Source of the DNA: JBGTGG01 sp964398945
Lineage (GTDB): Bacteria > Bacteroidota > Bacteroidia > Cytophagales > Cyclobacteriaceae
Direction: 5' to 3'
Assembly (NCBI GenBank): GCA_964398945.1
Contig: CAYNOT010000012.1
Coordinates: forward strand, 98,987 to 162,986
Length of the DNA: 64,000 bases
Numbering within the stretch: the first letter of the stretch is position 1; the number at the start of each line of letters is the position of its first letter. This document shows positions 45,069-54,178 of this stretch, in pieces. Under the pieces are notes generated by a model, which was given only the letters and a program-made list of their open reading frames with translations, was not told the origin of the DNA and did no database searches. A program made the translations under genes and the position numbers.

Positions 45069-48000
45069 TTAAAATCCAACATTAATACCCACTGCAATTG
45101 TCCTGGTGGTAGGATATGCACTTAATTCAATTCCTGAACTAATCGGATCGCCCGGCAACTCAGCAGTAAAACCACTGTACTCCATATAGGTGAATGGATT
45201 TTGTGTGGTTGCAAACGCGCGCAAACTTGCAATCCGGGCCTTTTGTAGTTTATCGGCCGGGAAAGTATACCCGATCGTTATATTGTTGATCCTCACAAAA
45301 AAACCTGATTCCACATAATAGGTTGAAGCCAATTGATTGCCCACATTTGCACCGGGTTCTGATTGACTATGGTTACCCGATGTCCATCGATCGTAGACAA
45401 CACTCTTTTCCACATTATCCTTTCCTTCAACACGTACCGCTTTTTTTCCATTGTATACTTCATTGCCAACATTTCCGTAAATCGCCAGATTGAAATCCCA
45501 GTTTTTAAAATTCAATCCACCATTGATACCGAAATAAGCAACGGGTTGATAGGAGCCTGCAAATACCCGGTCCAAATCATCAATCCTACCATCATCATTT
45601 TTGTCGCGGTATTTAAAATCACCGGGTTTGGCTGTTGGTTGAATAACCGTTCCCTCTGAAGATTGATACGCGTTTACTTCCGCTCCGGAATTAAACACAC
45701 CGATTACATCCAACACATAAAAACTTCCGACCGGTTGGCCATTGCTGGTATAGGTTGTAAAGCCCTGCGCGGCACCAATACTTCCGCCCGGAATGGCCTG
45801 GCCACCATTTAGCGCAACAACTTTATTCTGATTAAAGGTAACATTGCCACCAATGTTGTAGGATAGATTTTCATTGATCTCATCATTCCAGTTTAGCAGT
45901 ATCTCAACGCCTTTGTTCTGAATGGAAGCAACATTTGTAATAATAACACCATCCGCATCGCCAACAGCGCGTGGTATCGGTACATTGATCAACGCATTGT
46001 CCACCTTCTTGTCGTAGTAATTTACTTCACCGGTAAGTTTCGATTGGATCAATGCAAACTCAACCGCCACATCATATTCTTGTGTTGTTTCCCAATTGAT
46101 GTTGGGATCAATGATTTGATTGATCTGGGCTCCGTTGGTTGCATCGCTGACACTGCCATTAAATGGATATGGTCGGTTGAGTGTTACGGTTTGTGTAAAG
46201 GCGTTAGTTGGTATTTGATCATTGCCGACTTTACCATAGGAAGCGCGAAGCTTTAACAAGTCAAACAGGTTTTGATTTTGTAAGAATCCTTCCCTGCTTA
46301 AAATCCAGGCCACCCCGATCGAAGGATATACTTGCCAGCGATTTTGTTTCGGCAGCCGGGAGCTTCCATCCGTACGAAGTGTAGCGGTGATTAAATATTT
46401 TTCATCAAAGGCATAATTGAGACGGGCCAGGTAGGAGTTTCGCGCCCACTCATCACCGCCACCATTATTTTGGGAACTGTTCGCATCACCAACCCCAATG
46501 TACCAAAGATTAGGATCTGCAGGCACATCCCTTCGATTTGCAGAAAACCAATGGAGCTTAAATTTCTCGGCTGTTGTTCCGCCCAAAAAAGTAAAACTAT
46601 GTTTATCAAAATCCTTTGTGATGGTAAAGGTATTGTCCCATACCCAGCGAAACGATTGGGTCTGCGAAACAGCCAAACTACTTTGCGGAAGGAATTGATT
46701 TCCCCCGGCTTCAATAAAAGTTGTTTCATCATTATTGAATTGATAAAAATATCCCCGGTTCAACGAGTTTCGCCAATCGCTTCCAAAAGCAGTGCGAAGC
46801 GTCAGCCAGGGCAAGGGTTTGTAATCGAGATTACCCGATCCTTGAAATCGGTTTTCATCAACTTTAATGCTATTGTTTTTGATTCCAAGAAGTGGGTTCC
46901 CAACATTTTGGTATGCGGAGGTATTTCCATATAACCCATCGACAATATCCGGTATGATCGGTGCAGCGCGGTAGGCATCGTTGTATACGGATCCGATATT
47001 TCCAAACGCATCAATGTTAATGTTGCCAAAACCATTTTCATTGATACTGTTTCCATAAGAAGATTGTATACCAAACGTAAGCTTATCAAACAATTTATAT
47101 TCGCTATTGAAGCGAAGGGTCAACCGCCTAAAGTCATTGTCAATAACGATCCCCTGATCATCGAGATAGCCCGCGTTAAACAAGTAGGTAGCTTGTTCCG
47201 ATCCGCCCGAAACTGAAATGTTGTGAACTTGCTGCCATGCATTCCGAAGAATAACATCATACCAATCGGTGTTGTACTCCGAGGCCGGGGGAATGGCACC
47301 GGTTGCTGCCTGCACATAATTATTATATTCTTCTGTATTCGCCATCTCAACCAAATTGGAAGCCTGGCGAATGCCAATGTTGTTGTTATAATTGATCTTT
47401 ATTTTTCCTTCCTTCCCTTTCTTTGTGGTTATTATGACCACGCCATTTGCTCCCCTTGATCCGTAGATTGCAGATGCTGAAGCGTCTTTTAAAATATTCA
47501 TATCCACGATATCCGCGGTGTTGATATTGGAGATATCATCGGTAAGTACACCATCAACAACATAAAGCGCTGTGGTTCCCCCTAGCGCTGTGCTAACTCC
47601 TCTAATTCGGATTTGAGGGGATGTGCCGGGCTGGCCGCTACTGATAATCTGAACCCCGGCAACTTTTCCCTGCATGGCCTGGGTTGCTGTAAGAACGGGT
47701 TGTTGCAAAAGTTCTGCCCCCTTCACATTTGCGGTTGCTCCGGTAATGTCACTTTTCCTTTGAACACCATACCCCACCACAATTACCTCTTCCAATGCAG
47801 TGGCATCCGGAATTAGTTCAACATTAATAATATCGCGACCACCCACTTCTACTGCCTGGTTCGCGTAGCCAATAAAGGTAAATACGAGTACCTTTTCCGT
47901 GTCTGTGAGTGTAATACTATAATCCCCATTCAAATCCGTTGAAGTACCCCTGGCGGTGCCTTGTACCACCACATTTACCCCGGGGAGTGGGGACTGGTCG

Positions 48001-48107
48001 CTTCCATCGGTTACTTTTCCACGCACAACCTGTGTTTGCTGCGAAAAAGCCATAGTAGAACCAAGTATGAATACGCTCAAACTATTGTAAAAGAGGATCT
48101 TAACCAT
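45069..48107 (-). CDS. SusC/RagA-family TonB-dependent transporter
   Basis: This 1012-residue outer-membrane transporter has a signal peptide (to about 23) and an N-terminal carboxypeptidase-regulatory-like domain (about 28-105, VTDGSDQSPLPGVNVVV). The plug carries VGYGVQRKSDITGA, GKVAGVQIISSG, RIRGVST and DASASAIYGSRGANGVVIITT. The 22-stranded barrel ends in the aromatic TIAVGINVGF. It imports oligosaccharides with energy from TonB. It is the first gene of a leftward operon of susC, susD, LamG, two GH144-type enzymes and GH3. It has no N-terminal STN domain, so anti-sigma-factor signalling is not expected and control must come from elsewhere. Confidence 0.95.
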   Translation of the reverse strand: MVKILFYNSLSVFILGSTMAFSQQTQVVRGKVTDGSDQSPLPGVNVVVQGTARGTSTDLNGDYSITLTDTEKVLVFTFIGYANQAVEVGGRDIINVELIPDATALEEVIVVGYGVQRKSDITGATANVKGAELLQQPVLTATQAMQGKVAGVQIISSGQPGTSPQIRIRGVSTALGGTTALYVVDGVLTDDISNINTADIVDMNILKDASASAIYGSRGANGVVIITTKKGKEGKIKINYNNNIGIRQASNLVEMANTEEYNNYVQAATGAIPPASEYNTDWYDVILRNAWQQVHNISVSGGSEQATYLFNAGYLDDQGIVIDNDFRRLTLRFNSEYKLFDKLTFGIQSSYGNSINENGFGNINIDAFGNIGSVYNDAYRAAPIIPDIVDGLYGNTSAYQNVGNPLLGIKNNSIKVDENRFQGSGNLDYKPLPWLTLRTAFGSDWRNSLNRGYFYQFNNDETTFIEAGGNQFLPQSSLAVSQTQSFRWVWDNTFTITKDFDKHSFTFLGGTTAEKFKLHWFSANRRDVPADPNLWYIGVGDANSSQNNGGGDEWARNSYLARLNYAFDEKYLITATLRTDGSSRLPKQNRWQVYPSIGVAWILSREGFLQNQNLFDLLKLRASYGKVGNDQIPTNAFTQTVTLNRPYPFNGSVSDATNGAQINQIIDPNINWETTQEYDVAVEFALIQSKLTGEVNYYDKKVDNALINVPIPRAVGDADGVIITNVASIQNKGVEILLNWNDEINENLSYNIGGNVTFNQNKVVALNGGQAIPGGSIGAAQGFTTYTSNGQPVGSFYVLDVIGVFNSGAEVNAYQSSEGTVIQPTAKPGDFKYRDKNDDGRIDDLDRVFAGSYQPVAYFGINGGLNFKNWDFNLAIYGNVGNEVYNGKKAVRVEGKDNVEKSVVYDRWTSGNHSQSEPGANVGNQLASTYYVESGFFVRINNITIGYTFPADKLQKARIASLRAFATTQNPFTYMEYSGFTAELPGDPISSGIELSAYPTTRTIAVGINVGF

Positions 48108-48269
48108 ATTTCTTGCGTGTAGTAGTATTAAATTCAGTTATCTGTTTTGCTATTATAAAGTTTAACAAAAGCAAATTCACACGAGATTAAAATCGTGAAA
48201 AAGTGCCATTTTATGGCTCAGAAACAGGCTGGGAAGGAATCCTCTTTTACAAGGAAAAAAACATTGATT

Positions 48270-48318
48270 ACAGTTATTAATTAACTGTTAGGGATGAATA
48301 TGGTCATTTTTTTTGACC
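48270..48318. promoter_or_regulatory. Two operator-like inverted repeats upstream of susC
   Basis: ACAGTT-N7-AACTGT (48270-48288) and GGTCA-N7-TGACC (48302-48318) are perfect inverted repeats with the same 7-base spacer. They lie 163-211 bases upstream of the susC ATG and directly after the regulator gene. They are candidate binding sites for a dimeric regulator, possibly the adjacent zinc-ribbon protein. No obvious -7/-33 box is recognisable between them and susC. Confidence 0.4.
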
Positions 48319-48354
48319 GAAAAAAACATAAACCGAAATCGATTACGAAAAAGT

Positions 48355-50262
48355 CTATGAAGGGGCTCTATTGGCGTTGACCCGCTTCTTCTTTTTTACA
48401 GGTGAGACGAGGATCACATTTTCCCATTGGTCTGCTGAAATGCGCCTGCCATTATTGCTTAGTAAAGCCACGCTTTCCTCCACTTTTTTCATAAACCCCC
48501 ATACGGTGTTGAGGCCTACATTGAGGTTTCCAGCGATGGTTTCCAACGTTCTTCCATTTTTGCCCTTCACGGCCAAGTAAGAAATGTAGAATGCTTTCTC
48601 TATCGGAAATTTTAATCCCCGGAATAACGTGAAGGCAGTAATGGATTCATTATACCCACAACGGGTACACCTCCGGGCAAATTTCTGTGCGCCTTTGAAG
48701 TACTTGTCATTATCACACTTTTTACAACGGAATCCATTGTCCCATTTAAGATGCTCCAAAAAACGGTAGCATGCCAGGGCATCCGGATAGAGGGTAATGA
48801 ACTGCTCGTACTCAACCGTCTTGTCGTGCAACCGCTCATTGATGACTTCTTTCAAATTGTTCTTTAACTTCCAATTGTCAAGATCGAGTACGGAATTTAT
48901 TTGGTTGATCTCATGGGTTTGCTTTACAAGCTTGAGGTTGCTCTCTTCAAGTTCTGTATTTTTCTTGTCGAGGGTGATGGTACGCTCCTTCACTTTGGCT
49001 TCCAATTCCCTGTTGACTTTATCCTTCAACTCCATGTTGAGTTCATGCTGCTTGATAATCCGCTTCAACGCCCGGTCACGATTGTCTTTCAAAATCGTAA
49101 TCCGGTCGCCAAGTGCCAGTGTCAGAAAGAGCATCTCGATAACAAAACTGAAATGCAGTGTATAATGCGATACGGTGGTGAGTTGTATCAGGTTGAAAAA
49201 CACCATTGTTCGAAAAAGGAAACCGAACAATAAAAGTCCATACGCGATCACAAAATAGCGGGCCGGCCGGTAGCTTCGAAGCCACACCCTTAATCCGGTA
49301 AAAAATATTAGTGAAAGCGGTAGCAGCTCAATTGACCGGAAAGCGAAAAACTCAGGATAGAAAAAGAACTCGAACAAAAACACAACCGTTCTAAGGACGA
49401 TCATGGCCAGAAGGGCTTTATCCAGCATCGGTACTTTTGCGCGTGTACTTAAAAAGCGCCTTGTAAAAACCAACGCCCATAAGATCAACGAGTAGAGAAA
49501 AATCCCGCTTGCATAATCATTCCATTCGGGATGGTCCGGCCACAAGTATTGAAAGCCAATACCATCAATGCTCATGGCATACAGCGCAACACTTATGATA
49601 TAAAAGATGTAATAGATATACTTGATCTCCCGGATCGCCAAAAACATCATGAAATTATACAACACGATCACGAATATCATTCCATAGAAAGTACCGTATA
49701 GAAAATATTCATTCAGTGAATAGTAGACAAACCGATTTACCGAACGCAATGCAAAGCGTATGTCGGCAAACTCGTGCGATTGAATCCGGAAGTAGAAAAC
49801 TTGCAGCGAATCATTCTTGAAGTCAAGCGGGATTTCAAAATTCTTGTGCAGGAATTTTCGCTGGGTAAAGTTCAGGTGGTCGCCCATGGAATGGCGAATG
49901 TAAGTACCCGCAGCAGTAGGCTCGAAAACATCCAACTTATCTATGGTTTGGTCATAGAATTCAAGCAACCATTTTTTATCCGAATCACTTCGGGGCTTTA
50001 TTGAAAACCGCAACCAGTATGAGGCGTCTGAAAGGTAGTCCTTGTTCTGGTAGGAATTTTTAATGGAGAATTTTTCAGTATATCCGGGAGAAGAAATTTC
50101 CTGGAAAGGCCGGCTATTGGTGGTGTCTACCAAAAACTCAATATCCTTAAGGAAAAAAACTTGTTCTTCAATTGCATCATCAATAACCACCGTCTGGCCA
50201 AAAACCTGAACCGCTGCTATTAAAAAAAGTATGGGTAAAAAATATCGCATAGCGTTGTGCAT
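48355..50262 (-). CDS. 7TM-DISM receptor fused to an IS1595-type zinc-ribbon/HTH DNA-binding domain
   Basis: This is a membrane protein of about 635 residues. A signal peptide (to about 23) is followed by a 7TMR-DISMED2-like periplasmic beta domain (about 25-175). Seven transmembrane helices span about 185-395 (YFLYGTFYGMIFVIVLYNFM onward). A coiled coil covers about 400-490. The cytoplasmic end does not carry a GGDEF, kinase or LuxR domain. It has a zinc ribbon with two CxxC pairs (CKKC and CTRC, about residues 513-535) followed by FPIEKAFYISYLAV and a helix-turn-helix (TLETIAGNLNVGLNTVWGFM). This is the N-terminal layout of IS1595-family transposases without their DDE nuclease domain, so the transposase front end appears domesticated as a DNA-binding output. 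The frame opens at a GTG at 50271; ATGs at 50262 and 50250 are better starts. It lies directly upstream of susC on the same strand, 247 bases away, and is the likely sensor-regulator of that locus. Confidence 0.8.
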   Translation of the reverse strand: MHNAMRYFLPILFLIAAVQVFGQTVVIDDAIEEQVFFLKDIEFLVDTTNSRPFQEISSPGYTEKFSIKNSYQNKDYLSDASYWLRFSIKPRSDSDKKWLLEFYDQTIDKLDVFEPTAAGTYIRHSMGDHLNFTQRKFLHKNFEIPLDFKNDSLQVFYFRIQSHEFADIRFALRSVNRFVYYSLNEYFLYGTFYGMIFVIVLYNFMMFLAIREIKYIYYIFYIISVALYAMSIDGIGFQYLWPDHPEWNDYASGIFLYSLILWALVFTRRFLSTRAKVPMLDKALLAMIVLRTVVFLFEFFFYPEFFAFRSIELLPLSLIFFTGLRVWLRSYRPARYFVIAYGLLLFGFLFRTMVFFNLIQLTTVSHYTLHFSFVIEMLFLTLALGDRITILKDNRDRALKRIIKQHELNMELKDKVNRELEAKVKERTITLDKKNTELEESNLKLVKQTHEINQINSVLDLDNWKLKNNLKEVINERLHDKTVEYEQFITLYPDALACYRFLEHLKWDNGFRCKKCDNDKYFKGAQKFARRCTRCGYNESITAFTLFRGLKFPIEKAFYISYLAVKGKNGRTLETIAGNLNVGLNTVWGFMKKVEESVALLSNNGRRISADQWENVILVSPVKKKKRVNANRAPS

Positions 50263-50308
50263 CAACTTCACAGAAAATTACCACGTTAATTTCAGGATGA
50301 GGTTTGCC

Positions 50309-50698
50309 TTAAACAGGGTTACTTTCCCCCTTAATGCGTGAGATAAGCTCGTCCACCATTTGCGGGAGTACATTGAGCTTGATCGCGATCTTCTTGATAA
50401 GTTCAACCTCTCTTGTGCTGATCTCATGATCAACGGTCATCACCATTAATAAATCCTCGATTTGCAGTACGCTTTCTTCGTGCGTTTTAGGCACCACGAA
50501 CTTCACCGAATCGGGATTGTCTTTTATTTCCTTGATCTGATGTTCGTTGATGTTAAATTTTTCGGCTAAGTAAACCATCATGTTCCATTCTTCAGTAGCC
50601 AGGTGACCATCGGCCAATGCAACTTCAATCAGGTTTTTAACGTGGCTGCGTCTTGCCCCTTCCTTATCCGATTTGAAAATATTTGAGAATATATCCAT
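50309..50698 (-). CDS. TerB-like protein
   Basis: This 129-residue helical cytosolic protein resembles the TerB/DjlA tellurite-resistance-like fold: HVKNLIEVALADGHLATEEW near the start, EDLLMVMTVDHEISTREVEL later, with paired acidic residues for metal binding. The role is unknown; some TerB-like domains act in stress or phage-defence contexts, but none is seen here. It lies 46 bases upstream of the 7TM-DISM regulator on the same strand. Confidence 0.65.
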   Translation of the reverse strand: MDIFSNIFKSDKEGARRSHVKNLIEVALADGHLATEEWNMMVYLAEKFNINEHQIKEIKDNPDSVKFVVPKTHEESVLQIEDLLMVMTVDHEISTREVELIKKIAIKLNVLPQMVDELISRIKGESNPV

Positions 50699-50794
50699 TC
50701 GTGAATTTTTTCAGAAAGCTACTACTTATTTTCTTTTCGTCCTTGTGAACTTTGTTTAAAATGACATTCACAAATCTGATCATCCATAAACATA

Positions 50795-51000
50795 AATCAA
50801 TTTTAATATGTCAGCCTGAGCTTGTCGAAGGCTGTTTCGGAGTCTTTCGTCACTCAGAGCGACAGCGAAGAGTCTTTTGAGAATTGGTTCTTTATTATGA
50901 TTAAATGCTCTCGAAAGATTCTTCGGTCCCCGATTCTCGGGGCAGGCGTTTCCTCCCTATGAATGACGGAGACCGCTCGTCACTCAGATCCGCCACGGCT
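50795..51000. repeat. Dispersed intergenic repeat, copy C (opposite orientation)
   Basis: The 338-base gap 50699-51036 has no gene. It contains, in reverse orientation, the same modules as the repeats at 59.2-59.7 kb: GAGTCTTTTGAGAATTGGTT, TTTATTATGATTAAATGCTC, the CCCCGATTCTCGGGG palindrome and TTTCCTCCCTATGAATGACG. A 23-base perfect match (50825-50847) to 59.71-59.73 kb (reverse complement) lies just before them. This is a dispersed intergenic repeat of the genome. Confidence 0.75.
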
Positions 51001-51036
51001 TCAATCAACTGGTTGAAGTGTCCCAAATTAAATGCA

Positions 51037-53652
51037 CTACTCATATTTCAATGAATCAACAGGGTTGGCATTGGCTGCACGGATCGTATTGTAACTCACC
51101 GTGAGCAAGGCTATCAGAAGTGCCAAACAGCCCGCAATCACAAAAGGAGCAACACCAATATCAATCCTGTATACATAGCCGGACAGCCAGTTTGTTGAAT
51201 AATACCAACCCAAGGGCGTGGCGATGATAAAAGCGATCAGTACTAATTTTATAAACCCTGTTGAAAACAATTTCAATAAACTAAACCCACTTGCCCCCAA
51301 TACTTTTCGTATCCCTGTTTCTTTGGTGCGCTGTTCCGTAATAAAAGCAGACAAACCAAATAGTCCAAGACAGGAAATAAAAATCCCTGCAAAGGAAAAT
51401 AAGTTCGCCAGCGTTTTAATGGTCACCACATCACGGTAGCTGGTGTTGAACTGATCTTCAACAAATGCATAATCAAACGTATAGGCCGGTTCATATTTTT
51501 GATACACACGTTGAATTTGGTTGAGCAAATCAGGCGTGTCATTTGTTTCAATTCCGATATAGGCCATAAATACCTCATCAGGATTGTACATCAAAACAAC
51601 AGGCTCGATGGCATGCATCAACGACCGGTGGTGGAAGTCCCGGGCCACACCAACAACCTTTCCATCGAATCCCCACACGCGCAACGGCATCCCGACAGGG
51701 TTTTCTGCCTGCATTGCTTTTGCCGCAGCTTCATTGATGATAAAGTATTTCCCTCCTTCAGAAGAATACTTTTCGGGGAAATCCGTACCTGCCACGAACT
51801 GAATATCAAAAATTTCAACAAGCCCTTCCCCAACCTGCATCACATTAAAATAAATCTCTTCATCGTCCGGCATTCCTGCCCACGAAACACCCAGGTTTCC
51901 ATTTTCTATACGCAATGGGTTGTGCTCTGAAAACCCAACCGACCGGACTCCCGGGATGTTCAGCAATTCATCCCGGTAGGCATCCTTACTTTTCGTAATA
52001 CCATGTAAAGCATGCTGAACAATGTTTTCCTTTTTTATGCCCAGGTTTTTATTTTGAATAAATTCAATCTGATTCGAAACCACGATTGTAAAAACGATAA
52101 AGATGATTGACAATGTAAACTGGACAACCACCAACCCATTGCGAATGCCCGATAACCCGCCCTTTGAAGCACCGGGGCTCCTGAAGATTTTAACAGGTGC
52201 AAAAGCAGATAGATGAAAGGCCGGATAACAGCCCGCAAAAATACCTGTTCCTATTGCTACGGAAATAATGGCCCCGATAAAAACGGGTGAAGTAAACGGA
52301 ATCGCAATTTGTTTTTGTGTGATCAAATTGAAAGCGGGCAATAACAAATGCGCTGCGGCTATTGCGAATATCATTGCGATCACCACAATCACAAACGACT
52401 CGGCAATAAACTGAAACAAAAGTTGAAAACGTGGTGCGCCAATAATTTTCCGAACGCCAACTTCCTTGGCACGTGTGCCAGCCCTGGCAGTAGAGAGGTT
52501 CATGAAATTGATGCATGCTATTAACAAGACAATAAAAGCAATAACAGAAAGCAATTTCACATATTGAATTTTTCCGGTAGGTATTCTTCCGTTGGAGAAA
52601 TCGCTGTGCAGATAGTATTCCGTAAACGGAAAAACAAAAAGTGCATCTTCTGTTTCCAGGTTTGTGTAATCGTGGATAAAAGTTTGCAGTTTGTGATTGA
52701 GTTGGATAGGGTCGGCTATCGGGGCCAATGAAACATACGCCTCCACATTGAAATTTGTAAAAGCGTGGACGTTGGTTTTTCCATTCCACCAGGGCCGGTG
52801 TTTTGCTTCGAACTGGTCATACGCTATTACAAAATCAAATTGCAATGACGACTGTGTTGGGATTTCTTTCAAAACACCCGTCACCACATAATTTAATTTT
52901 TCCTTGTCAACAATGCTTATACTTTTTCCCAATGCGCTTTCACCCGGAAAATATTTTTCGGCCAACCGCTCACTGATAACAACAGATTCTGCACCGGAAA
53001 GAATATTTTCAAGGTTGCCTTCTTTTAATGGAAAACTGAAAATGTGCAAGAGCGATGAGTCTGCATAAATCCCGGATTCCGAAAATTTAGTTTCCCCCGA
53101 TTCAAAAACAGCCTGGCCTCGAAAAACCCGTGTAATTTCCTGTATCTCAGGAAACGTCTCCAACATCGGTTGCGCCAATGCTGACGGCACATTTTCCCGT
53201 ATTTTGCTTTCACCATTGTTGGGTACATCACCAAGTACGCGATAAATATTTTCCCCATGGGCGTGGAATTTATCAACGCTTACTTCATCCCGCACCCACA
53301 GCGCTATGAGCAGTGAACACGTAAGTCCAAATGCAAGTCCAGCGATATTGATTACTGAAAACAACTTGCTTTTCCGCAGGTTTCTGAACGCCATTTTAAA
53401 AACGTATTCAATCATATACATAGTTGTGCTGATGGTTTGGTTTCGAAATAATTTGATGGAAGAAAAACCGAAGAGCAAGTGAAACGTGTCAACCCAATAC
53501 ATCAGGTTTGCATATACCCTGCCTTTGGTTGTTATCCTATCCGAATAGATTTCCTGAAGGTCGCCAAAAAATTCTTCGAGATACCCATCGTCAATGAATT
53601 TTGAAGCGAGCCACCGGGCAAGCGATGGTGGTTTATGGTCGGGTGTATTCAT
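51037..53652 (-). CDS. MacB/FtsX-type ABC permease with N-terminal prefix domain
   Basis: This 871-residue protein has a short cytoplasmic prefix (about 1-75, ARWLASKFIDDGYLEEFFGD), found in Bacteroidota permeases that pair with PadR regulators. Two FtsX-type repeats follow, each with a periplasmic MacB-like domain (about 110-370 and 540-745). Transmembrane helices lie at about 97-117, 370-480 and 760-850, and RNLRKSKLFSVINIAGLAFG is a typical start of the first helix. Signature ends are TRAKEVGVRKIIGAPRFQL and ETGIRKVLGASGFS. It is likely to work with an ABC ATPase encoded elsewhere, in export or envelope-stress sensing. It begins 8 bases after the PadR gene. Confidence 0.9.
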   Translation of the reverse strand: MNTPDHKPPSLARWLASKFIDDGYLEEFFGDLQEIYSDRITTKGRVYANLMYWVDTFHLLFGFSSIKLFRNQTISTTMYMIEYVFKMAFRNLRKSKLFSVINIAGLAFGLTCSLLIALWVRDEVSVDKFHAHGENIYRVLGDVPNNGESKIRENVPSALAQPMLETFPEIQEITRVFRGQAVFESGETKFSESGIYADSSLLHIFSFPLKEGNLENILSGAESVVISERLAEKYFPGESALGKSISIVDKEKLNYVVTGVLKEIPTQSSLQFDFVIAYDQFEAKHRPWWNGKTNVHAFTNFNVEAYVSLAPIADPIQLNHKLQTFIHDYTNLETEDALFVFPFTEYYLHSDFSNGRIPTGKIQYVKLLSVIAFIVLLIACINFMNLSTARAGTRAKEVGVRKIIGAPRFQLLFQFIAESFVIVVIAMIFAIAAAHLLLPAFNLITQKQIAIPFTSPVFIGAIISVAIGTGIFAGCYPAFHLSAFAPVKIFRSPGASKGGLSGIRNGLVVVQFTLSIIFIVFTIVVSNQIEFIQNKNLGIKKENIVQHALHGITKSKDAYRDELLNIPGVRSVGFSEHNPLRIENGNLGVSWAGMPDDEEIYFNVMQVGEGLVEIFDIQFVAGTDFPEKYSSEGGKYFIINEAAAKAMQAENPVGMPLRVWGFDGKVVGVARDFHHRSLMHAIEPVVLMYNPDEVFMAYIGIETNDTPDLLNQIQRVYQKYEPAYTFDYAFVEDQFNTSYRDVVTIKTLANLFSFAGIFISCLGLFGLSAFITEQRTKETGIRKVLGASGFSLLKLFSTGFIKLVLIAFIIATPLGWYYSTNWLSGYVYRIDIGVAPFVIAGCLALLIALLTVSYNTIRAANANPVDSLKYE

Positions 53653-53660
53653 GATCTTTT

Positions 53661-53990
53661 TTATACACTAAACCTTAGTTGCGGAATCAGTTTCCACATT
53701 TCCTGACGCACTTCTTGTGAAGCCCGAAGCTGCCGCATGCCGATGTCCGTAATTTTGAAAAGGCGCTTTCTGCGGTCACCACGTTTTTCGGTGTTACCGC
53801 CCAGTGTGGATTTGAGCAATCCTTTATCCTGAAGCCGGTATAATGTGATGTGGATAGCACCCAATAAAATTGACCTTCCCGAATGCTTTTCCACCTCTTC
53901 TTTTATGGAAATACCATATCCTTCCCCATTTAAAATGCAAACCGCCAGGAGTACCAACTCCTCAAATTCACCGAGACCTTTATTCTTCAT
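53661..53990 (-). CDS. PadR-family transcriptional regulator
   Basis: This 109-residue winged-helix repressor of the PadR type has an N-terminal wHTH with EELVLLAVCILNGEGYGISI, then LGAIHITLYRLQDKGLL, and a positively charged wing (EKRGDRRKRLFKIT). It is co-transcribed with the ABC permease, whose N-terminal prefix domain is typical for such pairs. It probably represses its own operon until an envelope or drug signal appears. Confidence 0.85.
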   Translation of the reverse strand: MKNKGLGEFEELVLLAVCILNGEGYGISIKEEVEKHSGRSILLGAIHITLYRLQDKGLLKSTLGGNTEKRGDRRKRLFKITDIGMRQLRASQEVRQEMWKLIPQLRFSV

Positions 53991-54178
53991 TCCGCATACA
54001 ATGTATATTATACAAAATTATAACTAATAGCTTTCCGCACAAACGCACCACGCTAACATTTTGTTGCAAACCCGGTTAAAATGATCGAATATTTATAATC
54101 TTGTCACACTATATATTGATAAATCACGATCTTGCGGCCTTACTTGCAAAGCGGGTCATCCGCAAAGAAAGAACAGCT

